DNA of 64,000 nt from CALECP01 sp964389925 (GCA_964389925.1 CAYMGE010000005.1:1-64000), one strand, 5' to 3'; counted from the first letter of the stretch, positions 16,980 to 25,757 are shown. Notes: generated from the letters alone by a model not told the origin. Program-made: numbers and translations.

Positions 16980-17060
16980 CGACTGTTGGCGCGGTTGGAA
17001 ACTTCGGCCGCATCTTCGCCTATCATACGCCGCTCTCTTGGTTTCCACCAACCCATCTTC

Positions 17061-17066
17061 TACAAT
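17061..17066 (+). promoter_or_regulatory. -10 box TACAAT giving a leaderless rlmN transcript
   Basis: TACAAT is followed by exactly 6 nt (TCAACC) and the rlmN ATG. With normal -10 to +1 spacing the transcript would begin at or within a base of the A of ATG. Confidence 0.65.
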
Positions 17067-17072
17067 TCAACC

Positions 17073-18101
17073 ATGCAGAATTTGTACGATCTCACGCACG
17101 CCGACCTCACCAGCACGCTCGCTCAGTGGGGCTATAGTCACTATCATGTTGACCGCATTTGGTTTGCGTTGTATCGTCAGCGCGTGCAGGCATGGTCAGA
17201 GATGGTTGATGTGCGTGCTGATTTGGTAGAAAAACTGCAAACGGAATTTAGCCTGCCACAGCCCATCATCCAAATTGTGCAAAAAAGTACGGATGGCTAC
17301 ACGCGCAAATTTTTGCTTGCGCCCAATGGCTCGCCGATTGAAACGGTGATTATGCAGTTTAAGGGTCGCTACACGGCCTGTGTTAGTTCGCAGGTTGGGT
17401 GTGCGATGGGATGCGTTTTTTGTGCGACGGGGCAGATGGGCTATACGCGCAATCTCTCGGCCGGTGAAATCGTCACCCAAGTTCTGCACGTCGAGCGCAC
17501 GCTTGAGGCACAAGGTGACACACTCCGCAACATCGTCCTGATGGGCATGGGGGAGCCGCTCCACAACTACGACAACGTGATCCGCGCCATCGACATCATA
17601 ACCGACCACAAGGGGCTTGCCATCGCCGCAAAACATATCACGCTCAGTACGGTCGGGTTGCCACACAAAATCCGTCAGTTAGCGGATGAGGGACACAGCT
17701 TTCGGCTGGCTGTGTCGCTGCACGGCGCGACAAATGCTGTGCGACAAGACCTCGTACCTGTCGCAAACGTTTGGACGTTGGAAAAGGTGATGGATGCGTG
17801 TCGTTACTATGTTGCAAAGCGGCAGCGGCGTATCTTTTTTGAATGGGCGTTGATTGCGGGAGAGAATGACGCGGAGGAGGATGCACATGCTGTCGGCCGA
17901 CTTCTTCAAAACATCGACTGCACACTCAACGTCATTCCGCTCAACCCCACCAATGGCTACACGGGCGCACCGAGCGACCAGACTGCCGTGCATCGCTTTC
18001 GTGATATTCTATTCAAACATTATGGGATTCGCTGCACGATTCGCCAGCGTCGCGGCATCGACATCGCAGCGGGATGTGGTCAGTTGGCGATCAGCACATA
18101 A
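17073..18101 (+). CDS. rlmN: 23S rRNA (adenine2503-C2)-methyltransferase, radical SAM
   Basis: 342 residues. It methylates C2 of A2503 in 23S rRNA and of A37 in some tRNAs. The radical-SAM cluster is C110-x3-C114-x2-C117 in GCAMGCVFCATGQMG. Further family motifs are NIVLMGMGEPLHNYDNV, ITLSTVGLPHKI, LAVSLHGAT and a C-terminal CTIRQRRGIDIAAGCGQL containing the catalytic cysteine. The start is fixed by the -10 box 6 nt upstream and by family length. Confidence 0.96.
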   Translation: MQNLYDLTHADLTSTLAQWGYSHYHVDRIWFALYRQRVQAWSEMVDVRADLVEKLQTEFSLPQPIIQIVQKSTDGYTRKFLLAPNGSPIETVIMQFKGRYTACVSSQVGCAMGCVFCATGQMGYTRNLSAGEIVTQVLHVERTLEAQGDTLRNIVLMGMGEPLHNYDNVIRAIDIITDHKGLAIAAKHITLSTVGLPHKIRQLADEGHSFRLAVSLHGATNAVRQDLVPVANVWTLEKVMDACRYYVAKRQRRIFFEWALIAGENDAEEDAHAVGRLLQNIDCTLNVIPLNPTNGYTGAPSDQTAVHRFRDILFKHYGIRCTIRQRRGIDIAAGCGQLAIST

Positions 18102-18129
18102 ATGACATCTTAGTTAGGAAGGGCAAAAG

Positions 18130-18834
18130 GTGAAAGCTTCAGTTTACGACCGCGTACAGCATATTTTAATTATACAGGGCAAGCGTGTGACTGCGCCCTC
18201 ACTCGCACCCGCTATTCGACAAGCAGATTATGCCGTTCATGTCGTTCACACGGGGTCTCAGGCGTTGGCTTTTGGCAAGCCGCTGCTGCTAATTTTTGAC
18301 ACGCGCACGATGCGCTCATCAGGAACGCGCCTGTGTCGGCAACTTTCGCATAAATGGGAGGGGCTGCCTATTATCCATTGTCGCTCGGCCGACATCGACC
18401 TCGACACATCGGCCGAAGCCACCCTCTACCTACAAGAACCCTTTACCCCTCGTAAAGTCCTCAATCGCATCAAAAAGCTGTTACCGGCGCGAGATTCGGC
18501 CGATCAAATTTATCAATTTGGTGACATTACTTTGTATACCGGCAAGCGAGCGGTGCATGTCAATGGCATCGGTGAAAGCACAATCACGCCAAAGTTGAGT
18601 CGCCTGTTACTTGCATTGATGAGTCGCCCAAACGAAACGATAACCCGCGAACAGCTCGTCGAGCAAGTCTGGAACGCAACCCACACGAGCAACACCCGCA
18701 CGCTGGATGTGCATATCTGTTGGCTGCGCGAGAAAATCGAGGAAGATGCAAGTAATCCAAAGAGACTAATCACAGTACGTGGCGTTGGCTATCGTTTGCA
18801 GCTTGCGAATCCTGCAACCAGCAAATCCGTCTGA
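18130..18834 (+). CDS. OmpR-type winged-helix regulator with a degenerate receiver domain
   Basis: 234 residues from a GTG preceded by AGGAAGGG. The C-terminal 100 residues are a clear Trans_reg_C domain (ITREQLVEQVWNATHTSNTRTLDVHICWLREKIEED, then VRGVGYRLQ). The N-terminal 110 residues align with a receiver but lack the acidic pair after strand 1 (HILIIQGKR). They keep an Asp in LLLIFDTRT and have Glu instead of the conserved Lys before Pro-Phe (LQEPF). Standard Mg-dependent aspartyl phosphorylation is therefore unlikely. No histidine kinase is adjacent. Confidence 0.88.
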   Translation: MKASVYDRVQHILIIQGKRVTAPSLAPAIRQADYAVHVVHTGSQALAFGKPLLLIFDTRTMRSSGTRLCRQLSHKWEGLPIIHCRSADIDLDTSAEATLYLQEPFTPRKVLNRIKKLLPARDSADQIYQFGDITLYTGKRAVHVNGIGESTITPKLSRLLLALMSRPNETITREQLVEQVWNATHTSNTRTLDVHICWLREKIEEDASNPKRLITVRGVGYRLQLANPATSKSV

Positions 18835-18864
18835 ATTTCTCTAGCTTCCCATTTCCCATCAGGG

Positions 18865-18870
18865 CATACT
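18865..18870 (+). promoter_or_regulatory. -10 box CATACT giving a leaderless EamA transcript
   Basis: CATACT is followed by exactly 6 nt (CCCTAC) and then the ATG at 18877. There is no Shine-Dalgarno sequence in the 42-bp gap. Confidence 0.5.
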
Positions 18871-18876
18871 CCCTAC

Positions 18877-19746
18877 ATGCACTCCCCAAAAATGACGGCT
18901 GCCCTAATCGTTCTGTTGATGGTTGACAGCTTGCACTTTGTTTTCGGCCGAATTTTCGCCCCTCTCATCTCGCCTTTTGTCTCATCTTTCTACGTGATGG
19001 GCATTGCGACTGTCGAGATCGCTATCTATCTCACCATTCGTCGCCAAATCGATCTACGCATCTTGCGCGAAAATGTCTGGTTTTTCATTGTCGTTGGCAC
19101 ACTCGTCGCCTCTGCCACCATTTTGAGCTACACATCCGTTGTCTATATCGATGCTGGAACTGCATCTCTGCTTTCTCGCTTCTCAACGGTCATCACGCTG
19201 GCTTTGAGTTACTTTTGGCTACGCGAAAGACTGTCGCGCAATGAGTGGATCGGCGCAGCTATCAGCATTATTGGTGCGTTTATCATCAGCTTTCAGCCCG
19301 GCGATGTATTCCGCGTTGGCTCGCTCTTTCTGCTCGGCTCTATCACGGTCTACTCTCTGCATATCGCCGTCGTAAAACGCTACGGTGACGACATCGAATT
19401 CGGAAACTTTTTTCTCTATCGCGTTGGGATGACAGCTCTCTTTCTCGCACTGTTTTTGGGCGCAAGTGGCAAAGCGGCAGTGCCGCCAACGCTCAACGTC
19501 TGGGTGCTGCTTATCATCGCTGCAACCGTTGACGTTGTTATCAGCCGCATTCTCTACTATTGGGTTCTGCGCCAAATGACGCTTGGCACACACACCATCT
19601 TGCTAACGCTCAGTCCGTTTATTACCGTTATTTGGTCGTTTGTCTTATTTCAAGAGATTCCAACCGCGCAGGCATTAATCGGCGGAATAATCGTCACGGC
19701 TGGTGTCCTACTTGTCACAAGGGGCGAAGGTCGGAAAGGAAAATAG
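18877..19746 (+). CDS. EamA/DMT-family membrane transporter
   Basis: 289 residues with about ten hydrophobic helices in two EamA repeats. Repeat one ends in YIDAGTASLLSRFSTVITLALSYFWLRERLSRNEWIGAAISIIGAF. Repeat two ends in LGTHTILLTLSPFITVIWSFVLFQEIPTAQALIGGIIVTAGVLLV. These are the duplicated drug/metabolite transporter signature. The substrate is unknown; the aminotransferase gene 3 bp downstream suggests an amino-acid-related compound, which is only inference. Confidence 0.85.
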   Translation: MHSPKMTAALIVLLMVDSLHFVFGRIFAPLISPFVSSFYVMGIATVEIAIYLTIRRQIDLRILRENVWFFIVVGTLVASATILSYTSVVYIDAGTASLLSRFSTVITLALSYFWLRERLSRNEWIGAAISIIGAFIISFQPGDVFRVGSLFLLGSITVYSLHIAVVKRYGDDIEFGNFFLYRVGMTALFLALFLGASGKAAVPPTLNVWVLLIIAATVDVVISRILYYWVLRQMTLGTHTILLTLSPFITVIWSFVLFQEIPTAQALIGGIIVTAGVLLVTRGEGRKGK

Positions 19747-19748
19747 TT

Positions 19749-20861
19749 ATGTACATCAAACCCTTCAAAACTGAACAATTTTATGAGCAGTATGAGTTCA
19801 CTGCACCACATCTGCTATCCGTTTCGGATTGCGAAACGATGCCCGTCGGGGAGCTGTTGGGAATGGCGAATGTTCTGCTGGAAGATTTTGCCAATGTATC
19901 GTTGGGCTACACTGAGACACAGGGCGACCCTGAGTTGCGGGGGCAGATTGCGGCGACCTATGGAGGTGAGATTTCGGCCGATGACATCATCCTAGTCAAT
20001 GCCCCGATGGAGGGCATCTTTCTCGCCATGCACACATTGCTCGAACGCGGCGATGAGGTGATCGTTCTGACACCGACGTATGACTCGCTAATCGATCTGC
20101 CCGAACACGTCGTCGGTTCCGTCAAACGCTGGGCGTTAGGACGCACAGAGCAAGGATACTTCCTCGACTTCGACACGTTGCCCATCAGCGATGAAACAAC
20201 GATGATTGTTGTCAATTTGCCAAACAATCCAACGGGGTTTTTGCCAACAGAGGCGGAATTTCGACAGTTACTTTCGGCCGTACAAAAGCATGGCACATGG
20301 GTCTTCTGTGACGAGATGTATCGCGGTTTGGAACACAACGGGCGCACGGCATTGCCAACCGCCCCACAACTCTATGAGCGGGCAATCTCGCTGACCGGTT
20401 TATCAAAATCATATGGACTGGCTGGTTTGCGCGTTGGCTGGCTGGTTGTGCGCGATGCGGCCGTGCGAAGGCAGTTGATCAACTGGAAATTTTACACGAC
20501 GATCTGCCCCCCTGCCCCGTCTGAGTTTTTGACAAAAGCTGCACTGTCTGTTCGTGAAGAGTTGTGGGCGCGGAATTGCAAAATTATTGTCGATAATCTT
20601 ACGCTAGCAAGACCATTTTTTGCCAAGCATCGTGACCTGCTGACCTTTCGAGAACCATCGGCCGCCTCAGTCGGCTTGGTCGAAATTGCCGTGCCAGATG
20701 CGCTTTCATATTGTCACACATTGGCACAGGAAGCGGGTGTTGTGTTGCTGCCAGCGTCGTTTATGGGGATGGAAAAAGCGGCGGTTCGGATGGGCTTCGG
20801 CCGAACATCCTTCCCCACCGCCCTTGCCGCCTATGAAAACTATCTATCAACACAGTCATAG
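19749..20861 (+). CDS. Class I/II PLP-dependent aminotransferase
   Basis: 370 residues of the AspC-like fold-type I family. VSLGYTETQGDPELRGQIA is the N-terminal region. VVNLPNNPTGFLPT holds the Asn/Pro motif, WVFCDEMYRGLE the pyridine-N-binding Asp, and SLTGLSKSYGLAGLRVGW the Schiff-base lysine. The C-terminal RMGFGR carries the carboxylate-binding Arg. Substrates cannot be assigned from sequence alone. It starts 3 bp after the EamA stop, so the two are one operon. Confidence 0.9.
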   Translation: MYIKPFKTEQFYEQYEFTAPHLLSVSDCETMPVGELLGMANVLLEDFANVSLGYTETQGDPELRGQIAATYGGEISADDIILVNAPMEGIFLAMHTLLERGDEVIVLTPTYDSLIDLPEHVVGSVKRWALGRTEQGYFLDFDTLPISDETTMIVVNLPNNPTGFLPTEAEFRQLLSAVQKHGTWVFCDEMYRGLEHNGRTALPTAPQLYERAISLTGLSKSYGLAGLRVGWLVVRDAAVRRQLINWKFYTTICPPAPSEFLTKAALSVREELWARNCKIIVDNLTLARPFFAKHRDLLTFREPSAASVGLVEIAVPDALSYCHTLAQEAGVVLLPASFMGMEKAAVRMGFGRTSFPTALAAYENYLSTQS

Positions 20862-20884
20862 AACGGACTTTGGTCGGTTCTACG

Positions 20885-21847
20885 CTATTTCAATTCATCT
20901 AGGACAGCACGATACAGCGTTTCGGCACGCAGATCAGCCAACGAATGACAGGGCGCGTTCATCTCATCCGCGAGCGCAGACGCGAGACCTTGATCAAAGG
21001 CGGGATGCTCCATATTAATCACGACGGAGCGAATCGCCTGATCGCGGAACATGTTGGCGATTTTGTGCGCCTCCTGTTGCGGTGGGCGGTCGCCTAAGCT
21101 GACATTACCAGCCCCATCAGTCAACAGAATCATCAACGGCTCGACATCGGGATGGGTGTAACCTTCCTTTTTGATGACTTCGTAGGAGAGCATGAGACCG
21201 GCCGAGAGCGGCGTTTTACCGCCAACGGCGACATCTTCCAACGCCTTCTTCGCCAGCAAAACGGAACTTGTCGGTGGGAGGACTAATCGCGCATCATTTT
21301 TGTGAAAGACGATCAAACCGACACGGTCTCGACGCTGATAGGCATCGGTCAGCAGCGACATAATCGCCCCTTTCGTCGCTTCCATACGCTCCGAAACAGC
21401 CATACTCCAGCTTGCATCGACGGCAAACAAAACGAGATTGGCGGAACGACGCACGCGCACTTTCTCGCGCAGGTCGCCTTTTTTCAAGCGCAACGCCAGC
21501 TTACTACCATCATTTTCTGCTTTGCGCTTGCGTTGATGAGGAGCGGCCGCACGCAACGTCGCATCAAAGGCGAGATCACGCACTTTATCTTTTTGTGGAT
21601 GACGTGATTGGATGTATCGGCCGCGCTTACGATCTGTCTTGGTGACAGAGCGGCGACCCGCTTTATTGCGGGTCAGCTTGTCTAGGGGGGTATCGAGCCG
21701 CCGAGCGTGAAACTCCTGTTTCGACTCTTTTTTTGTGCCGCCCTCCCACCAGTTGCCATCTTGTGGCGCGGGAGGGACAGTTTGGGGGCCAGCTTCTGTG
21801 TCAGCTTCCGAAGCCTCTTCTTCTATCTCGCCTTCAGCGTCCAGGGC
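20885..21847 (-). CDS. ChlD-like extension: acidic linker and VWA domain, reached by -1 frameshift
   Basis: After the slippery run at 21848-21857 the -1 frame stays open to 20885. It reads a Glu/Pro-rich linker, a basic segment and a von Willebrand A domain. The MIDAS motif is LFAVDASWSMA, with GKTPLSAG and ILLTDGAGN supplying the other metal ligands. This is the ChlD/BchD/CobT-type half of a metal chelatase. Without frameshifting the only start would be a GTG near 21583 with no clear ribosome-binding site. A fused product with the upstream ATPase would be about 680 residues. Adjacency and frame make a single gene likely. Confidence 0.85.
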   Translation of the reverse strand, partial: ALDAEGEIEEEASEADTEAGPQTVPPAPQDGNWWEGGTKKESKQEFHARRLDTPLDKLTRNKAGRRSVTKTDRKRGRYIQSRHPQKDKVRDLAFDATLRAAAPHQRKRKAENDGSKLALRLKKGDLREKVRVRRSANLVLFAVDASWSMAVSERMEATKGAIMSLLTDAYQRRDRVGLIVFHKNDARLVLPPTSSVLLAKKALEDVAVGGKTPLSAGLMLSYEVIKKEGYTHPDVEPLMILLTDGAGNVSLGDRPPQQEAHKIANMFRDQAIRSVVINMEHPAFDQGLASALADEMNAPCHSLADLRAETLYRAVLDELK

Positions 21848-22935
21848 TTTTTTTTTTCTTGCTGATTATCGGCCTCTACCGTGCCTTCTTGCTGCTCATC
21901 GCTTTCGGTTTCCTCGTCGCTATACTCGTCAGGCACTTGGTTGAGTGCATTTTCAAGCTCGTGCGTTGCAACGCCAGCATCTTGGAAGGCATGGCCGCGG
22001 GCGCGATGGGGGAGTGCGAGTTCGGCCGCCAAAATAATATCCTCATCGTTGATCCGCTTACGGCCGTGCAGGGCCGCATTCGCCTGTGCGCCGCGCAAAA
22101 TCACGATGTCGCCACGATGCCCATCGACGCGATATTGTGTCGTCAATGTGGCGATGGCAGCAAGGTCACGGCGTGAGTAGCGAACTTGTGACACGATGTC
22201 ACGTGCGGCCTGAATCTGCTCTGAAAGAGCCTGCTCATAAGATGCCCAATGTTTGCCAAATCCTTCAGGATCAACCTCAAACTGTAAGCGTCGCTCCATC
22301 ACGGCAACGCGCTGGCGCGTATCTTGTAGCCCTGCCACGCTGACAGAAAATGCAAAACGGTCGAGCAACTGCGGCCGTAAATCCCCCTCTTCAGGGTTCA
22401 TCGAACCAACAAGAACAAATTTGGCGGGATGTGAAAAGCTAATCCCTTCGCGCTCAACGATGTTGACACCCATCGCCGCACTATCTAGCAGCAGGTCAAC
22501 GACGTGATCATCGAGCAGATTGACCTCATCGACATAGAGGATGCCGCGATTGGCAGAGGCGAGAACGCCGGGTTCAAAATGTTTTTCACCTGACTGGATC
22601 GCTTTTTCAATATCGAGCGTGCCGACGACGCGATCTTCCGTTGCGCTCACAGGCAGGTCAACAAACGGCGTATCGCGTCGTTCAGTGATACTCCCATCGA
22701 TATTTTCGCCCTCAACTGATTGTCCGGGCGCGAGGTTGAAGCGACTGCCGACCACAACATCCACCTTTGGCAGCAGGGCAGCGAGCGCACGGGAGGCGGT
22801 CGATTTGCCCGTCCCACGCTCACCGCGAATCAGCACGCCCCCAATCTGCGGATTGACCGCGTTGAGAACGAGCGCACGTTTCATTTTTTCTTGTCCAACA
22901 ATTGCCGTAAACGGAAAGACTGCGCGACGAGCCAT
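21823..22935 (-). CDS. ChlI/BchI-like AAA+ ATPase subunit of a Mg- or Co-chelatase
   Basis: 370 residues in the zero frame from the ATG at 22935, which has GGAG 7 nt upstream. FTAIVGQEKMKRALVLNAV opens the domain. Walker A is RGERGTGKSTASRAL, the Walker B/ISE region is GILYVDEVNLLDDHVVDLLLD, and FVLVGSMNPEEGDLRPQLLDRF is the sensor region. The chelatase ATPase inserts Mg into protoporphyrin or Co into hydrogenobyrinate. No other chlorophyll or cobalamin genes are in the window, so the metal is open. The zero frame ends 24 bp beyond an A10 run, giving the ATPase alone. Confidence 0.9.
   Translation of the reverse strand: MARRAVFPFTAIVGQEKMKRALVLNAVNPQIGGVLIRGERGTGKSTASRALAALLPKVDVVVGSRFNLAPGQSVEGENIDGSITERRDTPFVDLPVSATEDRVVGTLDIEKAIQSGEKHFEPGVLASANRGILYVDEVNLLDDHVVDLLLDSAAMGVNIVEREGISFSHPAKFVLVGSMNPEEGDLRPQLLDRFAFSVSVAGLQDTRQRVAVMERRLQFEVDPEGFGKHWASYEQALSEQIQAARDIVSQVRYSRRDLAAIATLTTQYRVDGHRGDIVILRGAQANAALHGRKRINDEDIILAAELALPHRARGHAFQDAGVATHELENALNQVPDEYSDEETESDEQQEGTVEADNQQEKKKPWTLKAR
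21848..21857 (-). promoter_or_regulatory. A10 slippery run (frameshift site) within the chlI/chlD locus
   Basis: Ten T on the plus strand read G-A10-G on the coding strand, containing the heptamer A-AAA-AAG. A -1 slip moves translation from the ATPase frame (which stops at 21823) into the frame that runs through the VWA domain to 20885. The run could equally mark a homopolymer sequencing error or cause transcriptional slippage. No strong Shine-Dalgarno-like stimulator was seen 10 nt upstream. Confidence 0.7.
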
Positions 22936-23062
22936 GAAAATCTCCAATCTGAGCAGGCTACAAAGCTACTCTACAATGTTTAAGGTTTTTACAACGGGGA
23001 GGGATTATACTTCATCGTCGCAAAAAAGGTTGAACGGAGTTCAGGCCGTTCCATCAAAATCT

Positions 23063-23869
23063 ATGAAATATCCAAATAATCCGTATCGGCGCATCGAAAA
23101 ACCACACGTCATTGCCCATCGCGGCGGTGCAGGCATCACGCCAGAAAACACGCTGCTCGCCTTTGAGCAAGCGGCGATGTTGCCGATTGATGCGTTGGAG
23201 ATGGACATGCACATGTCGGCCGATGGCATCCTAGTCCTCTCTCATGACGAGACCGTGGATCGCTCCTCAGAAGGAAGCGGCCTCGTCAAATCTAAAACGC
23301 TGGCAGAGCTACGGGCATTGGATTTTGGTTATCGCTTTCAAGATGAGAATGGCGATTTTCCCTTTCGTGACAAAGGGCATGAACTGCCCACATTGGCGGA
23401 AGTGTTTGAGCGGTTTCCCGGCTGGGTTCTCAACATCGACATCAAACAGCACGAGCCGCTCGTGGTCGAAAAGTTTGTAAGGATGATTGAACGGTTTGGG
23501 ATGCAAAATAATGTGGTGGTGGGGTCGTTTGATACGGAGACGATTCGCTACTTTCGGCGGTTGATCCCGGAAGTGGCGACGGTTGGCACACCGCGCGAGG
23601 TGACAGCATTTTTTGCGCTGAACAAGACCGGGATGGCGCGGCTATGGCGACATAATTGTGTGTTGTTCCAGATTCCTGAGCAGGCTCATGGATTACAACT
23701 TGTGACAGAGCAGTTTGTAGAAACATTGCGACGACATGGGGTCATGCTGCATGTGTGGACGGTGAATGAGTCGGCCGATATGCAACGGCTGTTAGCGTTA
23801 GGCGTGGATGGGTTGATTACCGATTTTCCCGTGCGTTTACTAGAACTTTTAGGAAGAACTGACAAATGA
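23063..23869 (+). CDS. Glycerophosphodiester phosphodiesterase
   Basis: 268 residues with a TIM-barrel GDPD domain. HVIAHRGGAGITPENTLLAF carries the first catalytic His and Arg, and LEMDMHMSADGILVLSHDETVDRSS carries the Glu-x-Asp metal ligands and second His. LNIDIKQ supplies another Glu/Lys position, and VWTVNESADM is the C-terminal signature. It hydrolyses glycerophosphodiesters to glycerol-3-phosphate and an alcohol. There is no signal peptide, so it is cytoplasmic. The stop overlaps the next start (ATGA). The long upstream frame to 22541 is antisense to the chelatase gene and was rejected. Confidence 0.92.
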   Translation: MKYPNNPYRRIEKPHVIAHRGGAGITPENTLLAFEQAAMLPIDALEMDMHMSADGILVLSHDETVDRSSEGSGLVKSKTLAELRALDFGYRFQDENGDFPFRDKGHELPTLAEVFERFPGWVLNIDIKQHEPLVVEKFVRMIERFGMQNNVVVGSFDTETIRYFRRLIPEVATVGTPREVTAFFALNKTGMARLWRHNCVLFQIPEQAHGLQLVTEQFVETLRRHGVMLHVWTVNESADMQRLLALGVDGLITDFPVRLLELLGRTDK

Positions 23870-24420
23870 TCGATAAAAATACAGCGTTGATTGTGATTGA
23901 CGTACAACAGGGATTGACCGAAGAACGCTTTGGGAAGCGATTTGGTGGGGATGTGGAAGGGAATTTGCTGCGCTTGCTAGACGCTTGGCGAGCGCGTGCA
24001 ATGCCGATCTATCACGTTCAGCATAGCTCTGTGGAGCCACAGTCACCGCTGCGGCCGGAGCTGCCGGGCTTTGCCTTCAAAGCGGGGTTTGAGCCGAAAA
24101 ATGGGGAGCCGCACATCGTCAAACAGGTAAACAGCGCGTTTATCGGGACAAACCTAGAGTCACAATTGCGTGGGGCAAACATTGAGACGTTGGTACTTGG
24201 CGGGCTGACGACCAATCACTGTGTTTCAACTTCGACGCGCATAGCAGGGAACTTGGGATTTGAGACATTTTTAGTGAAAGATGGAGTGGCGGCGTTTGCG
24301 GGCGAATTGGATGGGGAGATAATTTCGGCCGAACTCATCCACAAAGTCTCCCTCGCCAACCTAAATAAAGAGTTCGCCACCCTCATCGACACAGAGAGCT
24401 TGCTCGCCTTCTTGCCATGA
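23866..24420 (+). CDS. Isochorismatase-family cysteine hydrolase
   Basis: 184 residues. The catalytic triad is visible: Asp in ALIVIDVQQGL, Lys in HIVKQVNSAF and Cys in LTTNHCVSTSTRIAGNLGF. Family members hydrolyse isochorismate, nicotinamide or N-carbamoyl compounds; which applies here is not determined. It is translationally coupled to the GDPD gene (ATGA overlap) and overlaps the metallophosphoesterase start by 4 bp. A clear GC-skew flip occurs at the TCGGCCGA copy at 24325 within the gene. Confidence 0.88.
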   Translation: MIDKNTALIVIDVQQGLTEERFGKRFGGDVEGNLLRLLDAWRARAMPIYHVQHSSVEPQSPLRPELPGFAFKAGFEPKNGEPHIVKQVNSAFIGTNLESQLRGANIETLVLGGLTTNHCVSTSTRIAGNLGFETFLVKDGVAAFAGELDGEIISAELIHKVSLANLNKEFATLIDTESLLAFLP

Positions 24421-25283
24421 TGCGACAACTCAAAAAAGGCTGCTCCGCGCTTTGCAACTCTCGAACGATGCGGCTTGGGGCCATAGGGCTGGGGGCAAGC
24501 GGGGCAAGTCTGTTGAGTTATGTGCGCTTTGTCGAGCCGGCACGCCCCGTTGTCGAGCGCGTAACCATTCCAATCACGGGTCTTCCCGCCCACAGAGATG
24601 GAATGACGATTGTCCTGCTCTCTGATTTCCACTATCATGATGGCGAACGCAGAAACTACTTTCGACGCATCGTCAAGCAAACAAACGCACTCCAACCGGA
24701 CTTAGTCACTCTAGCAGGTGATTTTATCGCTTACCACGCACGCGATATTTTTTGGATAGCTGATGAATTGGCACAGCTAACCGCTCGTGATGGCGTGTAC
24801 GCCGTTTTGGGCAATCATGATGGGCGTTTTGGTCACCCGTACAAGGAGATAGTCACAACGTATGGATTGCGACATGCGGGGCTGTGTTTGTTGAAAAACG
24901 AGGCGATTCTGCTCGATGGGTTTGCAGTAGCGGGGGTTGAGAGTTTGTTTTATGGTCGGCCGAATCTCGCCCACACGCTCCGCAATGTCCCCTCAACAAT
25001 GCCGACTATTTTGCTCGCGCATGAGCCAGACTACGCGGATTTGGCAGCGATGGATGGTCGTGTCAAACTGCAACTGTCGGGGCATACACATGGGGGGCAG
25101 GTACTTTTTCCTTATGTCAAGCCGTTTTATTTGCCGATTTTCGGCCGAAAATATCTCATGGGTCAATATGAGATCAATGAGATGCAGCTTTACGTCACTC
25201 GTGGTGTGGGTGTCTCGCACAGCGGGCGCGTACGTTTTCGCTGTCCGCCAGAGATTACTTTGCTGACACTTCGTTCAGCATAG
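24417..25283 (+). CDS. YkuE-like membrane-associated metallophosphoesterase
   Basis: 288 residues. A basic N-terminus with a hydrophobic segment (about 19-35) probably directs it to or across the membrane. The calcineurin-like metal-binding series is complete: LLSDFHYHDG, LAGDFIAY, LGNHDGRFG, LLAHEPDYA and LSGHTHGGQ. YkuE-type enzymes act on phosphodiester or pyrophosphate bonds at the cell surface; the substrate here is unknown. The start overlaps the isochorismatase stop, and an ATGATG doublet gives two equivalent starts. Confidence 0.9.
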   Translation: MMRQLKKGCSALCNSRTMRLGAIGLGASGASLLSYVRFVEPARPVVERVTIPITGLPAHRDGMTIVLLSDFHYHDGERRNYFRRIVKQTNALQPDLVTLAGDFIAYHARDIFWIADELAQLTARDGVYAVLGNHDGRFGHPYKEIVTTYGLRHAGLCLLKNEAILLDGFAVAGVESLFYGRPNLAHTLRNVPSTMPTILLAHEPDYADLAAMDGRVKLQLSGHTHGGQVLFPYVKPFYLPIFGRKYLMGQYEINEMQLYVTRGVGVSHSGRVRFRCPPEITLLTLRSA

Positions 25284-25330
25284 CGTGCCATAAGCCTCTT
25301 GAGAATGCTATACTGTTGAGGGAGAGACCA

Positions 25331-25513
25331 ATGAAACGTATTTCCCGCTCAATTTTATTCACCATCGCCTTTGTGATCGTCTTTAGCCTCGTTTGGTCAA
25401 AAGTACGCATTTTTATCAGCATCAACATGACGCTTGTCCAAGCGGTCTTTGTATTTGGCTTGGCTGTATTGATCCTGTTTTTGTTGATGGATCATTTCAT
25501 CAACGGCGACTGA
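25331..25513 (+). CDS. Small two-helix membrane protein
   Basis: 60 residues from the ATG at 25331, preceded by GGAGAG at good spacing. Two transmembrane segments (ILFTIAFVIVFSLVW and LVQAVFVFGLAVLILFLLM) are joined by a short loop. No family is recognised. A TATACT box lies upstream at about 25308. Confidence 0.65.
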   Translation: MKRISRSILFTIAFVIVFSLVWSKVRIFISINMTLVQAVFVFGLAVLILFLLMDHFINGD

Positions 25514-25547
25514 AGAAAGCGACAAAGTAATTTGTTAGCTGAGAAAC

Positions 25548-25757
25548 ATGATAGACATTGTCCGTTCTATTCTATTCCAATTCGGCATCAACGCGGCAAG
25601 CATCCCAAATATCGTGCTTGCCATCGGTGCGATCATTGTTATTGTTGTTCTGTTGCGCGTCGTCCTTGAAATTTTGGAACAAGTTCTTTCGATTGGCTGT
25701 ACGATTATCAGCATCATCGTCATCGTTCTACTATTAATTGAGGTATTCGGGCAGTGA
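25548..25757 (+). CDS. Small hydrophobic membrane protein
   Basis: 69 residues with two long hydrophobic stretches rich in Ile and Val (IPNIVLAIGAIIVIVVLL and GCTIISIIVIVLLLIEVF). Its TGA overlaps the GTG start of the SurA-like lipoprotein gene, so the three genes from 25331 to 26740 are probably one unit. Function unknown. Confidence 0.6.
   Translation: MIDIVRSILFQFGINAASIPNIVLAIGAIIVIVVLLRVVLEILEQVLSIGCTIISIIVIVLLLIEVFGQ

Noticed and set aside
22541..23062. N-terminal extension of the GDPD gene
   Set aside because: It lies antisense to the chelatase ATPase and its promoter; the family N-terminus begins at 23063.
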